Assembly (NCBI GenBank): GCA_013811765.1
Contig: JACCUO010000188.1
Span: 1-5,243 of the forward strand
From: Thermoleophilaceae bacterium
GTDB taxonomy: Bacteria > Actinomycetota > Thermoleophilia > Solirubrobacterales > Thermoleophilaceae
Reading direction: 5' to 3'
Length of the DNA stretch: 5,243 nucleotides
The notes beneath the pieces were generated by a model that ran no database searches, was not told where the DNA came from, and saw nothing but the letters and a program-made list of their open reading frames with translations. Numbering within the stretch: position 1 is the first letter of the stretch; each line of letters begins with the position of its first letter. The position numbers and the translations under genes are program-made. Positions 1-4,981 of the stretch are shown piece by piece.

Positions 1-561
1 CGCGTTCACCCCGTCGGAGACGATTCGCAGGGCGTCGATGTCGAGGCCGGAGTCCGTCTCGTCGAGCACCGCTATCTCGGGCTTCAGCATCGCCAGCTGG
101 AGGATCTCCGCCCGCTTCTTCTCCCCTCCCGAGAAGCCCTCGTTCAGGTAACGGCTGGAGAACGAGCGATCGATCCGCAACAGCTCCATGTTCTCGCCCA
201 GCACCTTTCCGAACTCCTTGGGCTTCATCGGCTCCTCGCGACGCGAGTTCACCGCTATCCGCAGGAACTGCGCCAGCCGCACGCCCGGAATCGTGGCCGG
301 GTACTGGAAGGCCAGGAAGAGGCCGGCGCGGGCGCGCTCGTCGGGGTCCGCCTCGGTGAGGTCCTCGCCGTTGAAGAGGATCTTCCCCTCGGTGACCTCG
401 TAGTTGGGGTTGCCCATGATCGTGTTCGCGAGGGTGGACTTGCCGGATCCGTTCGGCCCCATCAGGGCGTGGGTCTGGTCCTTGTCCACCTTCAGGTCCA
501 CGCCGTGCAGGATCTCTCGCTCCTCGATGCGGACGTGCAGATTCTGGATCTCAAGGCTCAT
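1..561 (-). CDS. sufC: SufC, Fe-S cluster assembly ABC-type ATPase (C-terminus cut off by window edge)
   Basis: This is the cytosolic ATPase of the SUF machinery, which works with SufB and SufD to build iron-sulfur clusters on a scaffold. The 187 residues present begin MSLEIQNLHV. They show Walker A GPNGSGKST (about 35-43), the Q-loop glutamine in AFQYP (about 87), the ABC signature FSGGEKKR (143-150) and Walker B AVLDETDSGLD (164-173). EGFSGGEKKRAEIL followed by LDETDSGLDIDAL separates SufC from general ABC importers and exporters. The usual length is about 250-265 residues, so roughly 65-75, including the H-loop, lie outside the window. The ATG at 561 overlaps the stop of the Rrf2 gene by 4 bases (ATGA), and a purine-rich GGAGAG lies 9 bases upstream, so the two are probably translationally coupled. 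sufB and sufD would be expected next, beyond position 1; that is inferred from known suf operons. Confidence 0.96.
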   Translation of the reverse strand, partial: MSLEIQNLHVRIEEREILHGVDLKVDKDQTHALMGPNGSGKSTLANTIMGNPNYEVTEGKILFNGEDLTEADPDERARAGLFLAFQYPATIPGVRLAQFLRIAVNSRREEPMKPKEFGKVLGENMELLRIDRSFSSRYLNEGFSGGEKKRAEILQLAMLKPEIAVLDETDSGLDIDALRIVSDGVNA

Positions 562-1079
562 GCGGTTGCTCTCTCCGGATTCGGTCGGGGTGTGCCCGCG
601 GGGCGTACCGCGCGGCGTGAAGTTCTCGCCATTGCGGCCGGCGTGACGAGGTCGGCCAGGGTCATTTCGGTAAGGGTGCGGACGATCGAGCCCTGCACCC
701 GCGTCCACAGCAGCTTGGTGGGGCAGGGGTCGTGGTCGAGCTCACCCTCCCGCACGCACACGAGGGTGCCGTCGTCGTCCGCGGTGATGCACTCGATCGG
801 GGCGATCTCGCCTTCGAGGGCCTTCACCACCTCGGCCATCGTGATGCTCTCGGCCGCGCGAGCGAGCGAGTAGCCCCCGTGTGCCCCCCGCCGGCTCTCG
901 ACCAGTTTGGCGCGGCGCAGGCGGGCCATGAGGTGCTCGAGGTATGCAAGCGGCAGCCCTTCCGCCTCGGCGATCGCCGTGAGCGAGATCGGGGCGGCCT
1001 CGGCAGCCTGATCGAGGTTGCGGCGGGCCAGGTGCGCCATCACGCGCACCCCGTACTCGGCTTTGGTTGAGAACATCAT
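558..1079 (-). CDS. Rrf2/IscR-like transcriptional regulator, likely controller of the suf operon
   Basis: This 173-residue protein belongs to the Rrf2 family of winged-helix regulators, which includes IscR and NsrR and often senses through an Fe-S cluster. It opens with the family hallmark FSTKAEYGVRVMAHLA. A helix-turn-helix follows (about 30-58, ISLTAIAEAEGLPLAYLEHL), then the wing motif RGAHGGYSLAR (64-74). The C-terminal part holds three cysteines, C97, C108 and C119, ahead of the typical PTKLLW and TLADLV motifs. These are candidate cluster ligands, but their spacing (10 and 10 residues between) is wider than the 5 and 5 of E. coli IscR. A basic, proline-rich tail (150-173) follows. Two ATGs stand at the start (1079 and 1076), with a weak GGAA site 6 bases upstream of the first. 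The gene overlaps sufC by 4 bases and lies 68 bases downstream of the SCO1 gene. Autoregulation through the repeat at 1106-1126 is inferred. The family call is firm; the exact ligand and signal are not. Confidence 0.93.
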   Translation of the reverse strand: MMFSTKAEYGVRVMAHLARRNLDQAAEAAPISLTAIAEAEGLPLAYLEHLMARLRRAKLVESRRGAHGGYSLARAAESITMAEVVKALEGEIAPIECITADDDGTLVCVREGELDHDPCPTKLLWTRVQGSIVRTLTEMTLADLVTPAAMARTSRRAVRPAGTPRPNPERATA

Positions 1080-1105
1080 CGTGAATTCCAGTCGGCGGAG
1101 GACTA

Positions 1106-1126
1106 ATCCTACCTGCCAACTAGGAT
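1106..1126 (-). promoter_or_regulatory. Candidate operator of the Rrf2 regulator (ATCCTA-N9-TAGGAT)
   Basis: A perfect 6-bp inverted repeat, ATCCTA and TAGGAT with a 9-base spacer, lies 27 bases upstream of the Rrf2 start in the 68-base gap after the SCO1 gene. Spaced AT-containing dyads in front of their own gene are usual for Rrf2 regulators. Both arms also resemble a -10 box read on the minus strand (TAGGAT or TATCCT), so binding here would block transcription of the Rrf2-sufC operon. No convincing -35 hexamer is visible. The dyad is seen directly; its role as operator is inferred. Confidence 0.5.
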
Positions 1127-1147
1127 AACGGCCCTGCCGGCTCGGCT

Positions 1148-1777
1148 TCAGTGGCCGTCGGCCAGCAGCCGCAGATCGTGGGCCAGCCGCTCCGGGGTCA
1201 GCTGGTCAAGCGGGAAGCTAACTCGCTGGGTGCCTTTCGGGTCCACGAGCACGAGTCGCGCGGTGTGCTCGAGATCTTCACGCTGGGGCCGCACGGAGTA
1301 GGCGTTCCACAGCCGCGTGAGCTCGCGGCGCGAGCCCAACACGAAGTCCATCCGGCCGGTCATGCGCTGCCTTGCCAGGAACGCCCGCGCCCGGGTGGGA
1401 GTGTCGCGTTGGGGGTCGACCGCGATGGCAATGGCGGGCACCCGCCTGCCCAGGTCGTTCAGGGCGCCCTTCACCTGCTGGGCCTGGGTCGGGCAGGTGT
1501 CATCGCACGTCGTATAGAGGAAGGTGACGATCACGGGCCTGCCCCGGAGCGACCGCATCGTAAGTCGCTCGCCATCCTGCGTGCGTACCGCGCCCAGCTC
1601 CGGGGCGCGCAACCCCTTTGGAAGGCTGGAGCCCTCGAAGCGGAGCGCGCCCGGGGCTTCCCGGGGCTCATCCCGAGCCGCAATCACCGCCGCCGCCGCG
1701 AGGGCTAAAGCGCCTGCGGCCACGAGCGCGATCAGTACGCGGGGATGCACCCGGCGAGCGTAGCCCGGCGAGAGCAT
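1148..1777 (-). CDS. SCO1/SenC-family copper chaperone, membrane-anchored thioredoxin fold
   Basis: SCO1/SenC/PrrC proteins carry copper to the CuA site of cytochrome c oxidase and keep its cysteines reduced, working on the outer face of the cytoplasmic membrane. From the ATG at 1777 the protein has 209 residues: a short arginine-containing N-terminus, one membrane segment (about 14-34, VLIALVAAGALALAAAAVIAA), then a thioredoxin-like domain. The metal site is complete: C91 and C95 in TTCDDTCP and the distal H171 in EDLEHTARLVLVD. The family motif VDPQRDTP is also present. The frame stays open to a TTG at 1801, but AGGTGGAG sits 5 bases before the ATG at 1777, so that start is preferred; a GTG at 1750 is possible but has no clear ribosome site. 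The upstream inverted repeat at 1787-1833 overlaps this site. The gene ends 68 bases before the Rrf2 start, with no obvious terminator, so some read-through into the suf genes is possible. Confidence 0.93.
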   Translation of the reverse strand: MLSPGYARRVHPRVLIALVAAGALALAAAAVIAARDEPREAPGALRFEGSSLPKGLRAPELGAVRTQDGERLTMRSLRGRPVIVTFLYTTCDDTCPTQAQQVKGALNDLGRRVPAIAIAVDPQRDTPTRARAFLARQRMTGRMDFVLGSRRELTRLWNAYSVRPQREDLEHTARLVLVDPKGTQRVSFPLDQLTPERLAHDLRLLADGH

Positions 1778-1782
1778 CGCGA

Positions 1783-1790
1783 CTCCACCT
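1783..1790 (-). promoter_or_regulatory. Ribosome binding site of the SCO1 gene
   Basis: The minus strand reads AGGTGGAG, 5 bases before the ATG at 1777. This decides for that ATG over the in-frame TTG at 1801. Its first four bases (AGGT) are the end of one arm of the 12-bp inverted repeat at 1787-1833, so an RNA hairpin could partly hide it. Confidence 0.65.
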
Positions 1791-1833
1791 GGACCATCCA
1801 ATCATCCTATGTCAGCGCTTCGATGGTCCAGGT
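1787..1833 (-). promoter_or_regulatory. Perfect 12-bp inverted repeat flanking a -10-like box before the SCO1 gene
   Basis: ACCTGGACCATC (1787-1798) and its exact complement GATGGTCCAGGT (1822-1833) are separated by 23 bases. Read on the minus strand, the loop contains TAGGAT (1809-1804), which resembles a -10 box and would place the transcription start near 1797, inside the downstream arm. The upstream arm would then cover the -35 region. The element could be a two-site operator around the promoter. If transcription starts further upstream, it could instead be a 12-bp RNA stem ending at the ribosome site. The repeat is certain; either role is inferred. Confidence 0.55.
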
Positions 1834-1847
1834 CGGGCCGGCCCGCC

Positions 1848-1932
1848 CCGGCAGCAGGTCTGCCGCCCCGGGGCGCCCCGACCCGCGCGCCGGCAGCAGG
1901 TCTGCCGACCCGCCCCGCCCGCCCCGACCCGC
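1848..1932. repeat. Near-tandem pair of GC-rich hairpin repeats 3' of the response regulator gene
   Basis: The 18-mer CCGGCAGCAGGTCTGCCG occurs exactly at 1848-1865 and 1890-1907. Within each copy CGGCAG and CTGCCG can pair around a 5-base loop (CAGGT). Each copy is followed by C-rich sequence ending in GCCCCGACCCGC (1875-1886 and 1921-1932), giving a near-tandem unit of 42 to 46 bases. Two perfect 12-bp palindromes lie alongside, at 1834-1845 and 1864-1875. The block starts right after the response regulator stop codon and precedes the SCO1 leader. It is REP-like and may end transcription or protect the mRNA end, though there is no T tract. A diverged relative lies at 3638-3652. Confidence 0.75.
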
Positions 1933-1934
1933 CC
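1909..1934 (-). other. Six closely spaced G-runs (G-quadruplex-capable tract) at the response regulator stop
   Basis: Read on the minus strand, this tract has six runs of three or four G separated by one or two bases. It begins with the last G of the TAG stop codon. Four runs with loops this short fit the standard intramolecular G-quadruplex pattern, in the coding strand and hence in the mRNA. The runs are seen directly; folding in the cell is inferred, and plain GC bias could produce them. Confidence 0.55.
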
Positions 1935-2569
1935 TACGGCTCCACGAGCCCGCGTCGGATCGCGTAGCGCACCAGCTCGACGCGATCGCGCATCCCGAGC
2001 TTCGCCAGCACGTTTCCGCGGTGGGACTCCACCGTCTTCTCCGACAGGCCGAGTGCCTCGGCGATCTGCCGGTTGGTGTGGGCCTCGGCGATCAGCTTGA
2101 CCACCTCGAGCTCGCGAGGGGTCAGCTCGTCCCTCGGCTCGGTGCGTCCATCCTCGAGCCACTGCCTCATCAGGGCTCCCTGCGTTCGCGAGCTGAGGAA
2201 CGTGCGCCCGTCCGCCACGGTGCGGATGGCGTCGATCAGGTCGCTGTCGGCTCCTCGCTTCGATACGTAGCCCGACGCGCCGGCCTCCAGCGCGTCGAAG
2301 AAGTAGCCGTCGTCCTCGTGCATCGAGAGCATGAGCACCTGGATGTCCTCGTTGTGTGAGCGGATCTGCCGCGCGGCCTGCAGGCCGGTCATCCGCGGCA
2401 TCGACACGTCGAGCACGGCCACGTCGGGGCCGTCGGCGAGCGCGCGCTCGACCGCCTCGAGGCCGTCCTTGGCCTCGGCGGCCACGGCCATGTCGACCTG
2501 GCGGTCGATCAGCATGGTGAGCCCGGAGCGCACGATCCCGTGGTCGTCGGCGATCAGGACCCTGATCAC
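1934..2569 (-). CDS. NarL/LuxR-family response regulator, partner of the adjacent kinase
   Basis: This 211-residue DNA-binding response regulator would receive a phosphoryl group from the histidine kinase encoded just upstream. The receiver domain (about 1-118) has the acidic pair D8/D9, the phospho-acceptor D54 in AVLDVSMP, the switch residue S82 in LSMH and K104 in YVSKRGA. A linker leads to a LuxR-type helix-turn-helix (about 149-206) with LTPRELEVV, NRQIAEALGLSEKTVESH and LAKLGMRDRVELV. Length and layout are normal for the NarL/FixJ class. The start is GTG at 2569, overlapping the kinase stop by 4 bases (GTGA) with GAGG 5 bases upstream, so the pair is translationally coupled. The stop runs straight into the G-run tract and hairpin repeats at 1848-1934. 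The target genes are unknown; the SCO1 gene downstream on the same strand is a neighbour, not a demonstrated target. Confidence 0.96.
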   Translation of the reverse strand: MIRVLIADDHGIVRSGLTMLIDRQVDMAVAAEAKDGLEAVERALADGPDVAVLDVSMPRMTGLQAARQIRSHNEDIQVLMLSMHEDDGYFFDALEAGASGYVSKRGADSDLIDAIRTVADGRTFLSSRTQGALMRQWLEDGRTEPRDELTPRELEVVKLIAEAHTNRQIAEALGLSEKTVESHRGNVLAKLGMRDRVELVRYAIRRGLVEP

Positions 2570-3546
2570 GGCAGCCTCATCGTGACTTCGGTTCCTGCGC
2601 CGGGGGCGGAGCGCACGTCGAGCTCCCCACCGACCAGGCGCGCGCGCTCGGCCATGCCCCCGAGCCCGAGCCCACCCCCGCGGATCCCGGCGGGCTCGAA
2701 GCCCGCACCGTCGTCGCTCACCCGCAACTCGGTGGACCCTGGCCTCGTGGCCAGCTCGACCTGCACCCGACTCGCCCCGCCGTGCCGCCCGGCGTTCATG
2801 AGAGCCTCCTGGGCCACGCGGTAGAGCGCGGTCTGCTGCTCCTCGTCGAGACCCGCGGGATCCCCCTGGGTGCTCAGTTGCGCCGATATTCCGGTTCGCT
2901 CGGTGAAGACGCGCAACTGGGACTCGATCGCCGGAACCAGCCCATGGTCATCAAGCGCGGCCGGGCGCAGCTGCCGCGCCAGGTTGAGCAGCTCGTCCAT
3001 GGCCCGGTTGGCCAGTCGCTTGAGCTCGGCCACCTCCTCGGCCTGCTCGGGCGGGGAGCTTTGGGCGAGCGCTTCGAGCCGCAGGAGGATCGCGGTCAGG
3101 GCCTGGTTGACCTCGTCGTGGAGATCCCGGGCCAGACGCCGGCGCTCCTCCTCCTGGGCACGGAGCACGAGCTTTCCGGAGCGGCGGCGTTCCTCGTCCA
3201 CGCGCCGCAGCAGCCGCTGGAAGGACCCCGCGAGGCGGTCGATCTCCGCGACGGGGTCGGCCGCGATCTCAAATGTGGCGGGCTCTGCGGGGTCGACCCG
3301 CTCGATCCGGTCGATCAGGTGCTCGAGCGGGCCAAAGCGCCGCTGGAGCATCCAGAGGTTCACGCAGAAGGTGAGCACGATCACGAGCGCGAGGACGAGG
3401 AACCGCCAGCGTTGCGCGTGGCTGGAGAGATCAAGGCCGGCCGCCAGGCTGGCGGCGACGACCGTGAGGGTCACCAGGACGACGTTCGCGGCCACGACCT
3501 GGCCGATCAGCGAGTCGCCACGGGGTCTTATCGGAGGGGTAGGCAT
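2566..3546 (-). CDS. Membrane histidine kinase, HisKA_3/NarL-DesK-LiaS type with HAMP domain
   Basis: This 326-residue sensor kinase has two membrane segments (about 13-36 and 47-67) joined by only about 10 residues. A HAMP-like region follows (about 68-120, starting RRFGPLEHLIDRI), then a charged coiled stretch (115-140). The dimerisation domain is HisKA_3 with phospho-acceptor H143 in RDLHDEVNQAL. The HATPase_c domain shows the N-box QEALMNAGRH (N251), DDGAGF (278-283) and GLGLGGMAERARLVGG (292-307). With almost no external sensor domain, it fits the intramembrane-sensing kinases typified by LiaS and DesK, which respond to envelope or membrane state; the signal here is inferred only. The chosen start is ATG at 3546. 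The frame stays open upstream to 3951, but that part overlaps the GH10 gene and does not look like protein. An in-frame ATG at 3567, inside the palindrome, is the main alternative and adds 7 residues. No clear ribosome site precedes either start. The stop overlaps the regulator start by 4 bases. Confidence 0.94.
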   Translation of the reverse strand: MPTPPIRPRGDSLIGQVVAANVVLVTLTVVAASLAAGLDLSSHAQRWRFLVLALVIVLTFCVNLWMLQRRFGPLEHLIDRIERVDPAEPATFEIAADPVAEIDRLAGSFQRLLRRVDEERRRSGKLVLRAQEEERRRLARDLHDEVNQALTAILLRLEALAQSSPPEQAEEVAELKRLANRAMDELLNLARQLRPAALDDHGLVPAIESQLRVFTERTGISAQLSTQGDPAGLDEEQQTALYRVAQEALMNAGRHGGASRVQVELATRPGSTELRVSDDGAGFEPAGIRGGGLGLGGMAERARLVGGELDVRSAPGAGTEVTMRLP

Positions 3547-3549
3547 GAA

Positions 3550-3567
3550 ATGGGGTCCAGACCCCAT
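3550..3567. repeat. REP-like palindrome ATGGGGTC-CA-GACCCCAT at the kinase start
   Basis: Eight bases pair perfectly around a 2-base centre, ending 3 bases before the ATG of the kinase gene. GGGGTC/GACCCC palindromes recall, from memory, a short dispersed element seen in many bacterial genomes, sometimes with REP-associated transposases; none is in this window. It occupies the position where a ribosome binding site would be and contains the alternative ATG at 3567. Its reality as a palindrome is certain; its family is a guess. Confidence 0.6.
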
Positions 3568-3590
3568 ATCGGCAGCAGCGGCCCTGGACG

Positions 3591-3618
3591 ACAATATTGG
3601 AGAGAGGCTTAGTGGCAG
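3591..3618 (-). promoter_or_regulatory. Candidate promoter of the kinase/regulator operon
   Basis: On the minus strand, CTGCCA (3618-3613) and TATTGT (3596-3591) are 16 bases apart and each match four of six consensus bases of a -35 and a -10 box. This lies in a locally AT-richer patch downstream of the GH10 terminator hairpin. Transcription would start near 3584, giving a leader of about 38 bases that contains the palindrome at 3550-3567. A CGCCG-GAAA-CGGCG hairpin (3619-3632) sits directly upstream. The matches are modest. Confidence 0.35.
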
Positions 3619-3637
3619 CGCCGGAAACGGCGAGCTT

Positions 3638-3652
3638 CCGACAGCAGGTCTG
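3638..3652. repeat. Diverged single copy of the CAGCAGGTCTG repeat
   Basis: CCGACAGCAGGTCTG matches the first 15 bases of the repeat at 1848 and 1890 with one change (A for G at the fourth base), including an identical 11-mer CAGCAGGTCTG. The right arm is lost, so the 6-bp stem is reduced to 3 bp. Like the pair at 1848-1907, it lies 3' of a minus-strand gene, here GH10, which suggests a dispersed 3'-end element. Confidence 0.5.
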
Positions 3653-3662
3653 GGATCGTGAC

Positions 3663-3687
3663 CGGGGCGCCCACAGTGGGCGCCCCG
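3663..3687 (-). terminator. Strong GC hairpin, likely terminator of the GH10 gene
   Basis: CGGGGCGCCCA (3663-3673) and TGGGCGCCCCG (3677-3687) form a perfect 11-bp stem with a 3-base loop, 20 bases beyond the GH10 stop codon. There is no T tract on the minus-strand side, as is common for terminators in GC-rich actinobacteria. It separates GH10 transcription from the kinase operon. The stem is certain; termination is inferred. Confidence 0.7.
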
Positions 3688-3706
3688 CGTCGTTCGCGAG
3701 AGCCGC

Positions 3707-4918
3707 TCAGGGGGTCTCGGGGCTTCCGAGGCTGCGTGAAACCGCTCTGTAGGCGGGTTTCCGGCGGTAACCCCGATCAAAGAGGAGTCCGGCGGCGGCC
3801 GGGCCGAGCCACGAGACGCCATCGCCCACGCCCCACGTGGAGAAGCTGGTGCAGCTCGGGTTCTTGCGGCAGGCGCGCGCCGCGCTCCGGTACACCAGGC
3901 GCTGGCTGTCGAGTTTGCGGGCAGGCGTTCCCGGCGTGTCGAGCCTGACATCCATCTCGGTGATCGCCACCTTCACCCCCAGGTCGGTGAACCCGCGGAT
4001 GGTGCGGGCCATCTGCGCCTCCGAGGCGTGGTGTGAGGTGCTCACGTGGTTCTGAATCCCCACGCCCTCGATCGGCACACCGCGCCGACGCAGGTCGGCG
4101 ACCATCTTTCGCACGGCGAGCGTATGCGGATGGTCCGGGAGCTCGATCCCGCTGTCGTTGTAGTAGAGCCGAGCGGTCGGGTCGGCGTCGTGGGCGGTCC
4201 TGAAGGCCCGTTCGATATAGGCCTTGCCGAGGGCGAGGTACCACACGTTCTGCGTGTAGTCACCGTCGGCATCGATCGCCTCGTTCACCACATCCCAGTC
4301 GGCCACGCGGCCCGCGTACCGTTCCACGACCCGCTGCACGTGCCACTCCATCTCGAAGCCCAGCTGGCCGGCCGTGAGGCTCCCGTCGGTGGCCCAGTGC
4401 GGCAGCTGGCGGCCATAGACGAGCGCATGGCCGCGAACCCGCTTGCAGTAGCGCCGCGCGAATCGAACCATTCGGTCGGCCTCGGCAAAGCGAAAGACCC
4501 CCCGGGCCGGCTGTAGGCGCTCCATCTTCATCTCGTTCTCCGGGGTGAGCTGCTCAAAGCCCGTCAGGAAGGAGCGCCGCAGCACCTGGCTCCGGAGCAG
4601 CGTGCTCAGGGTGACGGCCGCCCCCCGGGGAAGCCCCCGTGCGCGTGCCTGCTCCTCGTAGTAGCGCGCGAGCCGGGCCTCCCAGCGCGCGCGGCGTCGA
4701 AGTGCCCGCGCAGCCGTGGGCCGGCCACGCGCCTTGAGGATCCGGGCCCTTCGCTCCAGGTTTGCGGCCGCCCTGCCGTGCTTCGCGCTCTGTCCGGCGC
4801 ACGGACCCGGCGGAGGGGCAGCGCCCGATGGCGCCGGCGCGATGAGGCACGCGGCGATCACGGTCGCGATCACCCAGCCCATCCGCATTGATGATCCGGT
4901 CACTGGCCTCCCTGCCAT
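3707..4918 (-). CDS. Exported GH10 family glycoside hydrolase (endo-1,4-beta-xylanase type)
   Basis: GH10 enzymes cut beta-1,4 bonds in xylan by a retaining mechanism, outside the cell. This 403-residue protein has an N-terminal export signal (about 11-34, GWVIATVIAACLIAPAPSGA). A basic Arg/Ala-rich helical stretch follows (about 45-95), then the TIM barrel (about 90-398). Family motifs run in order: TPENEMK (125-131, N128 and K131), RGHALVYG (H164), acid/base E213 in DVVNEA, YYND (252-255), GIQNH (287-291, Q289 and H291), nucleophile E321 in ITEMDV, the paired cysteines C350/C356 and WGVGDGVSW (362-370). Both catalytic glutamates are present. The usual WH after RGHTL is replaced by YG (168-169), so substrate specificity may differ from standard xylanases. 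ATG at 4918 has GAAGG 6 bases upstream; GTG at 4903 and ATG at 4888 are alternatives that would shorten only the pre-signal part. IAAC (21-24) also fits a lipobox, so it may be lipid-anchored. The gene is divergent from the rhodanese gene. Confidence 0.93.
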   Translation of the reverse strand: MAGRPVTGSSMRMGWVIATVIAACLIAPAPSGAAPPPGPCAGQSAKHGRAAANLERRARILKARGRPTAARALRRRARWEARLARYYEEQARARGLPRGAAVTLSTLLRSQVLRRSFLTGFEQLTPENEMKMERLQPARGVFRFAEADRMVRFARRYCKRVRGHALVYGRQLPHWATDGSLTAGQLGFEMEWHVQRVVERYAGRVADWDVVNEAIDADGDYTQNVWYLALGKAYIERAFRTAHDADPTARLYYNDSGIELPDHPHTLAVRKMVADLRRRGVPIEGVGIQNHVSTSHHASEAQMARTIRGFTDLGVKVAITEMDVRLDTPGTPARKLDSQRLVYRSAARACRKNPSCTSFSTWGVGDGVSWLGPAAAGLLFDRGYRRKPAYRAVSRSLGSPETP

Positions 4919-4981
4919 CGAGAGCCTTCAAGATACGTAAAGCAACGTCCAGGGTGGCCCCGCGGCACGGCCGGGGGTCGC

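Noticed and set aside
1778..1801. TTG start at 1801 for the SCO1 protein
   Set aside because: It lies in the loop of the inverted repeat with no ribosome site, whereas the ATG at 1777 has AGGTGGAG at ideal spacing.
1848..1907. CRISPR-like repeat pair
   Set aside because: There are only two copies, the repeat is 18 bases, the intervening sequence is low-complexity C-rich and partly shared between copies, and no cas gene is present.
1151..2359. Plus-strand frames opposite and between the SCO1 and response regulator genes
   Set aside because: They mirror well-identified minus-strand genes or read through the GC-rich repeats, giving low-complexity Pro/Arg/Ala protein.
3619..3632. CGCCG-GAAA-CGGCG hairpin with a GNRA-type loop on the plus strand
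   Set aside because: Five base pairs of pure GC are common in this composition and no plus-strand transcript is expected here; on the minus strand the loop is UUUC.
2782..3661. Two long plus-strand open frames (276 and 263 residues) opposite the kinase gene
   Set aside because: They are mirror frames of a clearly coding GC-rich gene, lack recognisable domains and ribosome sites, and their compositions reflect kinase codons read backwards.
3547..3951. In-frame N-terminal extension of the kinase by 135 residues
   Set aside because: It crosses the terminator hairpin and the end of the GH10 gene, and its residues are Arg/Pro/Ala-rich without a domain; the ATG at 3546 directly precedes the first membrane segment.
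4046..4516. Plus-strand frame of 156 residues opposite the GH10 barrel
   Set aside because: It is a shadow of the GH10 catalytic domain; no ribosome site or known motif.
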